From contig JADEXK010000023.1 in NCBI GenBank assembly GCA_015207155.1, positions 1 through 64,000 of the forward strand: a stretch of DNA of 64,000 nt, written 5' to 3'. Position 1 is the stretch's first letter. Every line of letters begins with the position of its first letter. Shown one piece after another: positions 16,724 through 25,679 of the stretch. This DNA is from Nostocales cyanobacterium LEGE 11386 (GTDB lineage: Bacteria > Cyanobacteriota > Cyanobacteriia > Cyanobacteriales > Nostocaceae). Position numbers and translations under genes: made by a program. The notes below the pieces were generated by a model, which saw only the letters and a list, made by a program, of their open reading frames with translations, was not told the DNA's origin and searched no databases.

Positions 16724-17092
16724 ATGCCGCACATCTTACTGGTGGATGATGAAGCACCCCTACGGGAAAGCCTGACCTACACGCTGCAAAAAGAAGGTTA
16801 TACGGTGACAACGGCAGCAGACGGTCATAGTGCCATTAAACAGTTTCACAAAGAAGTGCCAAATGTAATTTTGCTCGACCTCATGTTGCCGGAGGTTAGT
16901 GGCATGGAAGTCTGTTGGCGAATCCGGGCATTTTCGGATATTCCTATTGTCATGCTGACAGCCAAAGACCAGGATATTGATAAAATTTGGGGCTTGGAAG
17001 CAGGAGCCGATGATTATGTCACTAAGCCTTTCAATACCCGTGAGCTGCTGGCACGCATAAAAGCAGTGTTGCGCCGTCGTTCTGGGGATTAG
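16724..17092 (+). CDS. Receiver-only response regulator, OmpR-type
   Basis: 122 residues forming a single CheY-like receiver. Acidic residues are in VDDEAPLRES, the phospho-acceptor is Asp52 (ILLDLMLPE), Thr is in VMLTAKD and Lys in YVTKPFNTRELL. The sequence is close to OmpR/PhoB-class receivers and stops where the linker to a winged helix would start (KAVLRRRSGD). Only 9 bases separate its stop from the kinase ATG, so no DNA-binding domain remains. It is probably a phosphotransfer or protein-interaction output in one operon with the kinase. An RR truncated by the adjacent mobile-element history is another possibility. Confidence 0.88.
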   Translation: MPHILLVDDEAPLRESLTYTLQKEGYTVTTAADGHSAIKQFHKEVPNVILLDLMLPEVSGMEVCWRIRAFSDIPIVMLTAKDQDIDKIWGLEAGADDYVTKPFNTRELLARIKAVLRRRSGD

Positions 17093-17101
17093 TCTGAAAT
17101 T

Positions 17102-18550
17102 ATGGGCTGGTTGCCTGGTATAAAATTGAATTCCATCCATACTAAACTGTTAGCCACATACCTACTGCTGACAACCTTAGGGACATCCTTAATGGCAGGC
17201 TACATTTTGTGGTCATTCCATGCCTACTTCATGGAAACACGACAGGCGGATTTGAAAAACTGGGCAAGTGCATTGAGCCAGAGTGCAGCAGATGCTTTAG
17301 CACAAAAAAATCTTCAGCAGGTAGATGTACTGGTACAGCGTTATGGTGCGCCACAAAATGTAACGCTACGCATTTTTAATCAACAAGGTCGTCTGCTAGC
17401 CACGTCTGACCCACAACGAGATCAAGAAGTCACAGACTGGTACAACGTTCCTGGTATGCGGGAAGCTCTGCAAAATCGACCGCAACAAGGTGTGGCAAAA
17501 GGAGTTTTATCAACAGAAGATCGCCTGTATGTTGCTAGACCAATTGTGAGGAACGGTCAACTACTGGGTGTACTGCGAATGTCTATCACTCTAGACCAGC
17601 TTCAGTATCAATTTACTAGAGTGATTTGGAGTGTTTTGGGGACGCTATCGCTGACAATCTTACTATGTGCGCTGATCAGTACTCATTTTGCTCGCCGACT
17701 TTCAAAACCGATTGAAACCATGCGTAACTTTGCGATTCGCTTGGGTAGTGGTCATTTTGGTGATAAACTTGATATCCGTGAAAACAATGAGTTAGATCAG
17801 TTAGCGGCGGAGCTAAACCGGATGAGTGAGCGTTTAGCTTCGCTGGATCAAGAGCGGAGGGTTTTTCTGGCCAATGTTTCTCACGAACTGCGCACACCTA
17901 TCAGCAATGTTCAGGTAACGGTAGACGCTCTCAAAAGTGGAGCATATGAAGAACCTCAATTGCGCGATCGCTTCTTCCAAACTATCGAGAACGAAATCAA
18001 ACGCTTATCACGACTAATTCATGATCTGCTCGATCTAGGACGCCTGGAAGCGGGAGTTACTCAACTTGAACAACAAACTATTTCACTGCGTGGTCTAATT
18101 AACCGTGCTGTTAGTGCAGTGGAACCTCGAATGCAAACTCACGGTGTATCAACGCGGATCAATGTGCTTGATCTACTGATACAAGGTGATCCAGAACGGC
18201 TATTACAGGCTATTTTAAATGTGCTAGACAATGCGATTAAATACTCAGTACCCGGTTCTCAAGTTTTTATTTCTGGGTACAACGACGGTAAACTAGCCGT
18301 GGTAAAAATTCAAGACCAGGGCCCGGGTATCACTGAGAATGATTTACCCCGCATTTTTGAGCAATTTTATACGACAAGTCCCTCACGCAAAGGTAGTAGC
18401 AATGGTCTAGGGTTAGCGATCGCCAAGCGGATTTTAGAAGCGCACAATGGTAGCATTACAGCCAACAGCACAGTCAATCAGGGGGCAACTTTTACGATTT
18501 GCTTACCTCTAAAAACAAGAACACAACCCACCAATATTTCGCAGGTATAG
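17102..18550 (+). CDS. Membrane sensor histidine kinase
   Basis: 482 residues. Order: TM1 (about 16-38), a periplasmic/extracytoplasmic sensor region (about 39-165), TM2 (about 176-196), HAMP (ARRLSKPIETM), a dimerisation/phosphoacceptor helix with His261 (NVSHELRTPI), and a HATPase domain with N box (NVLDNAIKYS), G1 (DQGPGI), F box (RIFEQFY) and G2 (GLGLAIAKRI). It autophosphorylates His261 and should pass phosphate to the receiver 9 bp upstream. The sensor domain's ligand is not evident. Confidence 0.93.
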   Translation: MGWLPGIKLNSIHTKLLATYLLLTTLGTSLMAGYILWSFHAYFMETRQADLKNWASALSQSAADALAQKNLQQVDVLVQRYGAPQNVTLRIFNQQGRLLATSDPQRDQEVTDWYNVPGMREALQNRPQQGVAKGVLSTEDRLYVARPIVRNGQLLGVLRMSITLDQLQYQFTRVIWSVLGTLSLTILLCALISTHFARRLSKPIETMRNFAIRLGSGHFGDKLDIRENNELDQLAAELNRMSERLASLDQERRVFLANVSHELRTPISNVQVTVDALKSGAYEEPQLRDRFFQTIENEIKRLSRLIHDLLDLGRLEAGVTQLEQQTISLRGLINRAVSAVEPRMQTHGVSTRINVLDLLIQGDPERLLQAILNVLDNAIKYSVPGSQVFISGYNDGKLAVVKIQDQGPGITENDLPRIFEQFYTTSPSRKGSSNGLGLAIAKRILEAHNGSITANSTVNQGATFTICLPLKTRTQPTNISQV

Positions 18551-18568
18551 CAAAGTGCTGGGTGCTAA

Positions 18569-21460
18569 TTATTCTGGTCTCAAATCATTTGATAATTCCA
18601 CAATCCCCCTAGATCCATCAATCCGTACTCGTTGACCATCTTGTAATATCCATGTAGCGCCACGAACATCCATGATAGCGGGAATTCCGTACTCGCGAGC
18701 CACGATCGCACCGTGAGAAAGTCTGCCACCAGCCTCAGCAATTAAGCCTCCAGCCCTGACTAACAGAGGCGACCAGCCAGAATCGGTGTAAGGTACTACC
18801 AAAATTGTCTCTTTGTCTATTTCGGGCAAATCTTGTAAATTTCTGACTACCTTCACCCGCCCTTCGGCTTGACCGTGGCTAGCAGCAATACCTTGTAATA
18901 TTTGGTCAGAGTAGATGGCTGATGGCGCTAGGGGATGGGGTGGTGTATTACCGTAGACTAAAATGGGGACTTGGTTGAATTGACTATCTTGGACGAATTG
19001 CGATCGCCTAGATTTGATGATTTCATATAAGCGATCGCTCAATTCCACATCACTACCCGCAATTAAACGCCGTATTTCATCCAACTCCAGAAAAAAGATA
19101 TCTCCAGTTTCCTTAAGTAAACCGCATTTTAACCAAATTTCCTCTAAAGCGACAAATCTCCACCGCAATTCCGCTAATAGCCGAGAATAAATTTCGGTGA
19201 CTCGTCCCTTAATATCTACTCGTCGTTGCACTATTCCGCGTTGGCGCTTGATTGACAAGACGCGATTTATGGAATCTACGCCACCCGTCTCTGCTGCATT
19301 TCGCATCAACTGCACAAACAACTGCTTGATGGGACGGGGATCTTCCTTCCAGGTGGGAATGGCAATGTTGGTTCCTACATCACTTAAATAGCCGTAATCT
19401 TCCAACAACTCGTTAAATTCGTCGAGAATTTTCTCTCCTTCTGGGGTTTGTGCTAATTGCTCAAATATTTTATCCGGCTCAAACTCAGGTAATACTTGTT
19501 TAGCATCTGCGGCTAAAGCACTTAGCGATCGCAATGCTGCTACTTCTGGGGCAAAACTGTTATCAATTTGCCCATCTTTTACCCGGAAAACTGCTTGTCT
19601 GAGGGCTGCACTCAAGGGAGCTAAAATACTGTAATAAGTCCCTCTGCGTAGCAATTCCAGAATAAAGTCTACTCTTTCTAATAGCTGGGGTGGTTGCAAG
19701 TCATCTATGGACTCATGAGCCAATTGTGATAATCCGGGAATAAATAGACTACTGTAGTCCCGCTTAAAGTCCTTTTCTAAAGTTAGTTCTTGCCTCAATA
19801 GCCTTAACAGTCCTGGTAAATTCTCCCAAGTAGACTGTAAAGGCGGTTTGCTCATTTTAGCTCCTCTCGTCAAAAATTCCAGACTTTCCGGCGGTAAACC
19901 CATACGCAGGAAAATCTGCCCTAATAGAGAAGCATTAAAATAGGCTTGAGAATAATGCAGTGTCGCAGTTTCTGTAAAATCTAACCCCAGGGCGCGATCG
20001 CCTAGGACTAAAGTAAAAATATCTCCCCAAACTCCGCAAGTTAAAGGGCGATTAATCGACCAAGTTAAAGGGTGAATGACACCGGGGATCACCTCGGCGG
20101 CAATTTTTCTTGTCCAGATGGGTAATAGGGTAGTAATTGGTCTAGCTTGCAACACCCAAAGAGTTTGACTGTCATAACTCCACTCAATATCTTGGGGCAG
20201 ACCGTGATACTGTTTTTCTAATCGCCGGACTAAATACGCTACTTGTTTAATTAAAGCTGGTGGTACTTGTCCCTCTCCCTCTAATTGGACAGAGGCAATA
20301 TTTTCTGTCTCCACGACAAAGGCGCGATATTGTTCTGGTGTGACTTTGCCAGACACAACTTGAGTCGGGCTACCGGGTAAAGCTTCAATGACAATAGCAT
20401 CACCTTGTTGAGTGATGGGATCACGGCTAAAAGCCACCCCAGAATACACACTCTGGACTTGTTGTTGTACTAGTACTGCCATGGCGGTATCTGGTAAACC
20501 GCGATCGCGGCGATACTGCACAGCAGAGGGATAATTATAGGAAGCTTGAACTTGAGCGATCGCAGCTTGTAATTCTTGTTTGCTGGTAACATTCAAGATT
20601 GTTTCATACTGTCCAGCTGCGGAGGCTTGTTCCGAGTCTTCCCCAATAGCGGAGGAACGCACCACCACAGGAGATAAATCAGAAGGCTGAAGAATGGCAA
20701 TTAACTCTTCGGGATCATCAATTGGAGAAAGTACCCATCCCTTCGGCACTGAGTAGCCCCATCGCTTAATTTGAGATAATGTAGCGGCTTTTTGTCCGAC
20801 TACGGCAGCATCCAACTCATCATCTAAAGAAAGAATCGGGCGATCTCCGCGTAAATATACAAATGTTGCCTGTGAATCTGTATCAGCCTCTGGGACTGGC
20901 AAATTCAGATCATCGGGTATTTTTGTATAAATCCACCCCAATACCCCAGCTAAGACAATAGCCGCAATGATTTTGGGGAAATTGTCAGAGTTTAAGAGAA
21001 TAACAAACAAGGGAAATACAAACAAAACGCCAAATTTTACTAGTTGTCTAGATCGTAGAACTGTAAAACTGATAATTGCCAACAAACTGGTAAATACTGC
21101 CACTAGGGGATCGTGTACGAAAAAACCCCAAACCACATTTGTGGTGCCTGCCCCTCTGCCCATCCCATATCTACCTAATATTAGGGCAATGAGGGCGACT
21201 AATTCCCAAGGCGATCCCTCAGGAAAAAATACACGCGACAGTAATACTGCGGCAATGCCTTTAATGGCTTCTGACAAAACTGCCAAAAGTCCTACCCATG
21301 TACCGCCGTGATAAAAAGCTGCGGAAACGCTGATGTTCTTAGTGCCAATTTGTGATAATTGCCTGCCTTTGAGGGCGTAAGTAATCCAAGCAATAACTGG
21401 TAACGCGCCCAAGACGGGGCAGGCAATTAAAATAACTAGGGCACCCCAAAGTTCAATCAT
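18569..21460 (-). CDS. PlsY-like membrane domain fused to PEP synthase-like phosphotransferase
   Basis: 963 residues. Residues 1-200 are hydrophobic with about six helices and resemble PlsY, the acyl-phosphate:glycerol-3-phosphate acyltransferase, but the PlsY glycine motifs are degenerate (GTKNISVSAAFYHGG, GRGAGTTNVVWG). Residues about 215-460 form an ATP-grasp PPDK_N domain (VGQKAATLSQIKRWG, VVVRSSAIGEDSEQASAAGQYE, DIEWSYD). A helical middle region follows. The C-terminal swivelling domain carries the phospho-His (GGRLSHGAIVAREYGIPAI, His about 916). The layout of the last two thirds recalls rifampin phosphotransferase and PEP synthase. The substrate is unknown; a membrane-tethered phosphotransferase is my inference. 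Confidence 0.8.
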   Translation of the reverse strand: MIELWGALVILIACPVLGALPVIAWITYALKGRQLSQIGTKNISVSAAFYHGGTWVGLLAVLSEAIKGIAAVLLSRVFFPEGSPWELVALIALILGRYGMGRGAGTTNVVWGFFVHDPLVAVFTSLLAIISFTVLRSRQLVKFGVLFVFPLFVILLNSDNFPKIIAAIVLAGVLGWIYTKIPDDLNLPVPEADTDSQATFVYLRGDRPILSLDDELDAAVVGQKAATLSQIKRWGYSVPKGWVLSPIDDPEELIAILQPSDLSPVVVRSSAIGEDSEQASAAGQYETILNVTSKQELQAAIAQVQASYNYPSAVQYRRDRGLPDTAMAVLVQQQVQSVYSGVAFSRDPITQQGDAIVIEALPGSPTQVVSGKVTPEQYRAFVVETENIASVQLEGEGQVPPALIKQVAYLVRRLEKQYHGLPQDIEWSYDSQTLWVLQARPITTLLPIWTRKIAAEVIPGVIHPLTWSINRPLTCGVWGDIFTLVLGDRALGLDFTETATLHYSQAYFNASLLGQIFLRMGLPPESLEFLTRGAKMSKPPLQSTWENLPGLLRLLRQELTLEKDFKRDYSSLFIPGLSQLAHESIDDLQPPQLLERVDFILELLRRGTYYSILAPLSAALRQAVFRVKDGQIDNSFAPEVAALRSLSALAADAKQVLPEFEPDKIFEQLAQTPEGEKILDEFNELLEDYGYLSDVGTNIAIPTWKEDPRPIKQLFVQLMRNAAETGGVDSINRVLSIKRQRGIVQRRVDIKGRVTEIYSRLLAELRWRFVALEEIWLKCGLLKETGDIFFLELDEIRRLIAGSDVELSDRLYEIIKSRRSQFVQDSQFNQVPILVYGNTPPHPLAPSAIYSDQILQGIAASHGQAEGRVKVVRNLQDLPEIDKETILVVPYTDSGWSPLLVRAGGLIAEAGGRLSHGAIVAREYGIPAIMDVRGATWILQDGQRVRIDGSRGIVELSNDLRPE

Positions 21461-21573
21461 TGTGGATTTTGGATTTGAGACTTATACTCCATCTAAAATC
21501 TCAAATCTCAAATTCTCAAGTTTTTCTGAAATTTTTTGATGGTGGTTAGGGCGCTTTTACTTAGTTGCTTAAT

Positions 21574-21614
21574 GGACACTTGGCCGCGGCGGAAACCGTT
21601 TTTTGCAAGTGTCC
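21574..21614 (-). terminator. Hairpin downstream of the 46-residue membrane protein gene
   Basis: A 9-bp perfect stem GGACACTTG/CAAGTGTCC encloses 23 bases that hold a second short GC stem. It lies 34 bases beyond the stop of the minus-strand small gene and ahead of the PlsY-PEP fusion. It has no long T tract outside the stem, so termination is likely but not proven. Confidence 0.5.
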
Positions 21615-21647
21615 CCCTAAGCCGCTAATTCCTAAGCTGCTAGTTTT

Positions 21648-21788
21648 CTAGTTTAGCGCATAGGCTGCTTGCAGCGCCCAAATAATCAAGGCAGCGATCG
21701 ATCCTAATAGCAGTACAGTAGAAATAGTGACTACTTTTGGGGAGTCTGCACCCTTAAATTTCATAATTCCTCGATTTAAATCGGACAT
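21648..21788 (-). CDS. 46-residue single-span membrane protein
   Basis: A 46-codon ORF with a strong GGAGGA ribosome binding site 10 bases before the ATG. It has a polar N-terminus (MSDLNRGIMKFKGADSPK) followed by one membrane helix (VVTISTVLLLGSIAALIIWALQ, about 19-40) and a short tail. Size and layout match the small thylakoid proteins of cyanobacterial photosynthetic or NDH complexes, but I cannot name the subunit. A hairpin follows its stop. Confidence 0.75.
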   Translation of the reverse strand: MSDLNRGIMKFKGADSPKVVTISTVLLLGSIAALIIWALQAAYALN

Positions 21789-21816
21789 AGCTTTGTAATC
21801 CTCCTTTGTTACAGTG

Positions 21817-22062
21817 CTAATTTGTCCGTTTTGATTGTAGTCTTTCTATTTGCAGTTCAAGCGAAATTCCGCATAATATTTTGTTTAAGCTTTGCAACAG
21901 ACGTTCAAAGCGATCGCGATAATTTTGACCTGATGAACCGCAGGGATTGTATGGGGAAGATTGGCGTTGAGCTAAACTAATTTCTCTACGATTTATAGTA
22001 AATTGCGTTTTACCTTTATCATAAGTTTCGGAGACAGCACTCCGTTTGAGGTTGGCTTTCAT
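21817..22062 (-). CDS. Possible 81-residue hypothetical protein
   Basis: An open frame from an ATG that overlaps the methylase ATG on the other strand (CATG). The product is basic and hydrophilic with two cysteines (SPYNPCGSSGQNYRDRFERLL). No domain is recognised and it is not HTH-like, so it is not an evident controller protein of the restriction system. It ends 28 bases before the start of the 46-residue gene. Composition is not obviously artefactual, but there is no independent support. Confidence 0.35.
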   Translation of the reverse strand: MKANLKRSAVSETYDKGKTQFTINRREISLAQRQSSPYNPCGSSGQNYRDRFERLLQSLNKILCGISLELQIERLQSKRTN

Positions 22063-22930
22063 GGCAAAAAAAATTGCATTTGGTTGGTATGGCGGTAAGT
22101 ACAGTCATTTAGACTGGCTCTTACCCTTGCTGCCAAAAACGACCCACTACTGCGAACCGTTTGGTGGTTCAGCAGCCGTGTTGTTGAACCGGGAGCCTGC
22201 ACCTGTGGAAACCTACAATGATATTGATGGACAGGTAGTCAACTTCTTTCGTGTACTACGTGATCAAAAAGAACAACTCATCCAGGCTATAGGGTTAACG
22301 CCGTTTTCGCGTGAAGAATTTCGGATTGCCATTGTCAAAGATGAAGAAGGTTTATCAGACCTGGAAAGGGCTAGACGATTTTTTGTCCGGGCGCGACAAG
22401 TGAGAACGGGCTTGGCACAAACCGCCAGTGTTGGACGATGGGCACACTGCAAACTTACTAGCCGTGCTGGAATGGCTGGTGCAGTTTCCCGGTGGCTGGG
22501 CAGTGTTGAGGATCTGCCAGAAATTGTGCAACGGCTGCTGCGAGTGCAAATGGAAAACGACCGAGCAATTAATATTATTCAACGGTACGATAGTCCAGAA
22601 ACCTTATTTTACTGTGACCCACCATACCCGCATGATTCCCGTGGGGATAGTAAGGCTTATGCTTATGAAATGACCGACGATGAGCATCGACAACTCGCGG
22701 GTGTTTTGCGTGCAGTCAAAGGTAAGGTTGCCCTTTCAAGCTATGATTGTACATTGATGCAGGAACTGTATGGTGACTGGAACTGCATCAAAGCGCCCCA
22801 GAAGCACTGCCATTCCATCAAGGAGTTACGGCAAGAAGTACTTTGGATCAATTATGACCTGACAACCTCCTCACTTACTATTGAAGAAATCACTCAATGC
22901 CCACAAGTCCAGCAGCTATCCTTGATGTAG
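22061..22930 (+). CDS. DNA adenine-N6 methyltransferase (D12/Dam class)
   Basis: 289 residues from ATG 22061, which has GAGG 9 bases upstream; an upstream TTG adds five residues. The SAM-binding motif is FGGSAAVLLNREP (about 34-46), the catalytic motif DPPY (186-189). The N-terminal FGWYGGKYSHLDWLLPLLP is the usual opening of this class. It methylates adenine within the target of the partner nuclease. The nuclease gene starts inside its last 34 bases, in another frame, so the two form one restriction-modification operon. The recognition sequence cannot be read from the sequence. Confidence 0.92.
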   Translation: MAKKIAFGWYGGKYSHLDWLLPLLPKTTHYCEPFGGSAAVLLNREPAPVETYNDIDGQVVNFFRVLRDQKEQLIQAIGLTPFSREEFRIAIVKDEEGLSDLERARRFFVRARQVRTGLAQTASVGRWAHCKLTSRAGMAGAVSRWLGSVEDLPEIVQRLLRVQMENDRAINIIQRYDSPETLFYCDPPYPHDSRGDSKAYAYEMTDDEHRQLAGVLRAVKGKVALSSYDCTLMQELYGDWNCIKAPQKHCHSIKELRQEVLWINYDLTTSSLTIEEITQCPQVQQLSLM

Positions 22931-24030
22931 CCTTGCAAACAGCTGAAGCGTCGATGGGGCAAACGATTGTTGTCTCCTCCAGCATTGCCGCAAAAATTGA
23001 CTATGTATCGCGCTATGTGGGCAATCGTGCTGTAGTTCGTTTGTTGCTGGCCTGCTCTTTAGCGGCGATTCACCGTCCAGATGTTGATATCCGCAAGCCT
23101 TACACTGAAATAGGAACACCAGATGCTTACTCTGGGCGCTACTATGATGAACGTTACATTACAGCCTTCATTAATCAGCACGAGTTGCCTTGCAATCCCA
23201 CCACTGCGTTCTTAACCCCTGCCCTGCGGAACCGCAACACCACCTTAACCCCAGCAGTAAATCTGGTAGGACGACCGCCTAAACTCTACGAAGCCGCGCT
23301 GCAATTACTTGATGATGTTCATCAAGGCAGGATAATTGCTGAGGAACTGCTAGCGGAAACCCTTCGCTGTTTGATTATTGCTAGGAATGAGAAGCGGCAG
23401 CGCATGGAAACACTACTGGCCGACCTGAAAAAATCGGAAGACGCAGTCCCTCTGTCAGCAGAAGAAATTGTCACACTCCTAAAACAGCATCTGGCTTGCC
23501 GTAACTCAAGCCGCCTTCCTGTATTGATTGTTGCTGCTGCCTATCAAGTAGCAGAACAATATATAGGAGAACGTTTTTTGCCTCTAGAATCCCATAATGC
23601 GGCAGATGAGCAGACTGGTGCTCTGGGAGGTGTGGAAATTACCTTAGTTGATGATGAGAAGGTGATTACCAGCTATGAAATGAAGACCCGGCGTGTCACC
23701 TTAGCAGATATTGACCGTGCTGTGCAAAAAATTAACAGCACTAGCAAGCGGGTTGACAACTATATTTTTATCACGACAGATGTGATTGAGCCGGGTATTC
23801 GGGAATATGCCTCAAGTATGTACGACCGTACAGGCGGTATAGAGATTGTGGTTTTAGATTGCATCAGCTTTGTGCGTCACTTTCTGCATTTGTTTCATCG
23901 GCTGAGGTCACACTTCTTGGAAGCCTATCAACGGCTAGTACTGACGGAACCGGACAGTGCTGTTAGTCAACCTCTAAAAGAAGCTTTTTTGGCTTTGAGA
24001 CAAGCTGCTGAAAGTGCAAAGGAGTTTTGA
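22897..24030 (+). CDS. Type II restriction endonuclease, probably SacI-like family
   Basis: 377 residues. It begins 34 bases before the methylase stop, typical of a coupled restriction-modification pair. The C-terminal half holds a PD-(D/E)xK-type core: GGVEITLVDDEKVITSYEMKT, with Glu261 and Lys263 in the YEMK motif and an acidic residue before it. The N-terminal half (DYVSRYVGNRAVVRLLLACSLAAIHRPDVDIRKPYTE) is what I associate with SacI-family endonucleases often paired with adenine methylases in cyanobacteria. The family call is moderate; the endonuclease role is strong from context. The frame is intact. Confidence 0.75.
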   Translation: MPTSPAAILDVALQTAEASMGQTIVVSSSIAAKIDYVSRYVGNRAVVRLLLACSLAAIHRPDVDIRKPYTEIGTPDAYSGRYYDERYITAFINQHELPCNPTTAFLTPALRNRNTTLTPAVNLVGRPPKLYEAALQLLDDVHQGRIIAEELLAETLRCLIIARNEKRQRMETLLADLKKSEDAVPLSAEEIVTLLKQHLACRNSSRLPVLIVAAAYQVAEQYIGERFLPLESHNAADEQTGALGGVEITLVDDEKVITSYEMKTRRVTLADIDRAVQKINSTSKRVDNYIFITTDVIEPGIREYASSMYDRTGGIEIVVLDCISFVRHFLHLFHRLRSHFLEAYQRLVLTEPDSAVSQPLKEAFLALRQAAESAKEF

Positions 24031-24573
24031 CTGAGACAAACATTCTCCAAGTATTAATACTGTTCTGAAGTATAACGTTAATCGCAAAACATATGAGTTT
24101 CAAGCTACGCTCAAGTTCACTTAAAGGCAATCACTGAACCTTATATTTGCAATATCTGAATCACTTCATGATGTCTAAGTAGCCATCATGAACTGCGTAC
24201 ACAAGAAAACATGAAAAAGGATAATAAAAGGAGCATAGTGTTCCACGGAGTTCGTTCTTGGTGCGTACAAGCCTGTTAAGTAGCCAGAACCAGATACCCG
24301 CAAGAACAAGTAACTACTTACCTTTGTTTAGAGTTCACCTTATAAAGGACAAGTTAAGTAGAACAGGGTAAATAATTAAAGGTTTGTAGTGAGAACTAAA
24401 GTTCTCAAATCAGGACTAAAGTCCTGACTACGAACTGATTTTCGATAAATTTACATTACTTTACACAATTTGGTTTTTTCAAGTCGTTCTACTAACGCTG
24501 GTCAGCGATTAAACTGTGTTAAAAAATTTGTTATTAGTGAGCGGCTTGATCACATCACTAAAAAAGTTTTGTT
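24031..24573. other. 543-bp spacer with palindromic repeat
   Basis: Spacer between the restriction gene and the SGNH hydrolase. It holds one small palindromic repeat (listed separately) and a 7-bp inverted pair GTTCTTG (24254)/CAAGAAC (24301) around a region of mixed composition that could be an RNA hairpin. No gene longer than about 15 codons has a credible start. Confidence 0.4.
24382..24435. repeat. Small palindromic repeat, GTxxGTAGT family
   Basis: Ends GTTTGTAGT and ACTACGAAC are near-perfect inverted repeats; inside lie GAGAACTAAAGTTCTC and CAGGACTAAAGTCCTG, each a perfect palindrome around AA/TT. Related copies occur at 29266-29317, 29329-29390 and 53464-53528. Confidence 0.75.
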
Positions 24574-25536
24574 GTGGGGCATTTACAAGTGAAATTAGTA
24601 CTAATCATTATTTTGGTGCTTGTCGGTTTATGTGTGGTAATGGAATTGGGATTAAGGTTGCTCTTTGGCTTTGGTAATCCGCTAATTTACGTTGGTGATC
24701 CAGAAATTGGTTATTTAATCGTCCCCAACCAACGGACTCGCCGCTTTGGTAATCGCATTGAAATTAATCAGTATTCCATGCGAAGTGCACCCATTACAGA
24801 AACTCCCGCACCTGATACCCTACGAGTGCTAATTATTGGCGATTCCATCGCTAACGGCGGTTGGTGGACAGATCAAGACAATACAATCTCCAGCTTGATG
24901 GCTCGTTCTTTAAAATCATTACTCAGCAGTAAATACAAAGAAGTCGAAGTTCTCAATGCTTCCGCTAACTCTTGGGGGCCAAGAAACGAATTAGCCTATT
25001 TACAAAAATTTGGTAATTTTAAATCTCAATTTATAGTATTATTACTGAATACAGATGATTTATTTGCTACTGCTCCCACTTCTTTACCAGTAGGACGCGA
25101 TCGCAACTACCCAGACAAAAAACCTCCCCTGGCATTAGCGGAAGTGTGGCAACGGTATATTATCAAACCGAAACCAATTCCGGAAATGAAAGCAGTGCAT
25201 ACAGAAACAGGCGATCGCGTGGGAATTAATTTAGAGGCGATCGCGAAAATTCAAGCGCTAACTCTGCAAAACAACAGCCAATTTCTCCTAGTCATGACTC
25301 CTTTGTTGCGAGAACTTGGTGAACCAGGCCCCCGCGATTACGAAATTAAAACCCGTCAAAGGCTAATTGACTTTACCAAAGCCCAGCAAATTAGGTATAT
25401 AGATTTTTTACCTTTACTCAACTCCACACCGAACGCGAAAGCCTTGTACCAAGACCACATACACCTCAACTTGCAAGGCAATCAGTTTGTCAGTCAAGTC
25501 ATAGAGCGATCGCTTTTAGAAATATTGATTCAGTAG
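24574..25536 (+). CDS. SGNH/GDSL-type hydrolase, membrane-anchored
   Basis: 320 residues starting at a GTG (another GTG lies five codons later). The N-terminal hydrophobic segment (VKLVLIIILVLVGLCVVMELGLRLL, cut here in thought at about 6-30) anchors the enzyme with its domain outside the cytoplasm. Catalytic blocks are IIGDSIANGG (Ser nucleophile), ASANSWGPRNEL, and DHIHLNLQGN (Asp/His) at the C-terminus. It is likely an esterase or O-acyl transferase acting on a surface glycan or lipid; similar proteins sit in exopolysaccharide loci. No such neighbours are seen. It is followed by heptamer repeats. Confidence 0.82.
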   Translation: MGHLQVKLVLIIILVLVGLCVVMELGLRLLFGFGNPLIYVGDPEIGYLIVPNQRTRRFGNRIEINQYSMRSAPITETPAPDTLRVLIIGDSIANGGWWTDQDNTISSLMARSLKSLLSSKYKEVEVLNASANSWGPRNELAYLQKFGNFKSQFIVLLLNTDDLFATAPTSLPVGRDRNYPDKKPPLALAEVWQRYIIKPKPIPEMKAVHTETGDRVGINLEAIAKIQALTLQNNSQFLLVMTPLLRELGEPGPRDYEIKTRQRLIDFTKAQQIRYIDFLPLLNSTPNAKALYQDHIHLNLQGNQFVSQVIERSLLEILIQ

Positions 25537-25559
25537 TACTGAGCAGCAAGACTAGATAC

Positions 25560-25679
25560 TTTTCCCTACTCAGCACTCAGCACGGGCTATAAGCGCAGCC
25601 ATGCCCGCAGGGCTTTACAGCACTCAGCACTCAAAAAGGCACTCAGCACTCAGCACTCAGCACTCAGCACTCAGCACTT
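25560..25679. repeat. Heptamer repeats and dispersed repeat unit
   Basis: Many copies of CTCAGCA (for example across 25621-25678), broken by a 28-base unit at 25593-25620 containing GCCATGCCCGCAGGGC. The reverse complement of that unit recurs near 50934. The tract ends one base before the stop of the TPR gene. Confidence 0.8.

Noticed and set aside
25621..25678. CRISPR-like regular repeats
   Set aside because: Repeats are seven bases with no spacers and no cas genes nearby; they are STRR tracts.
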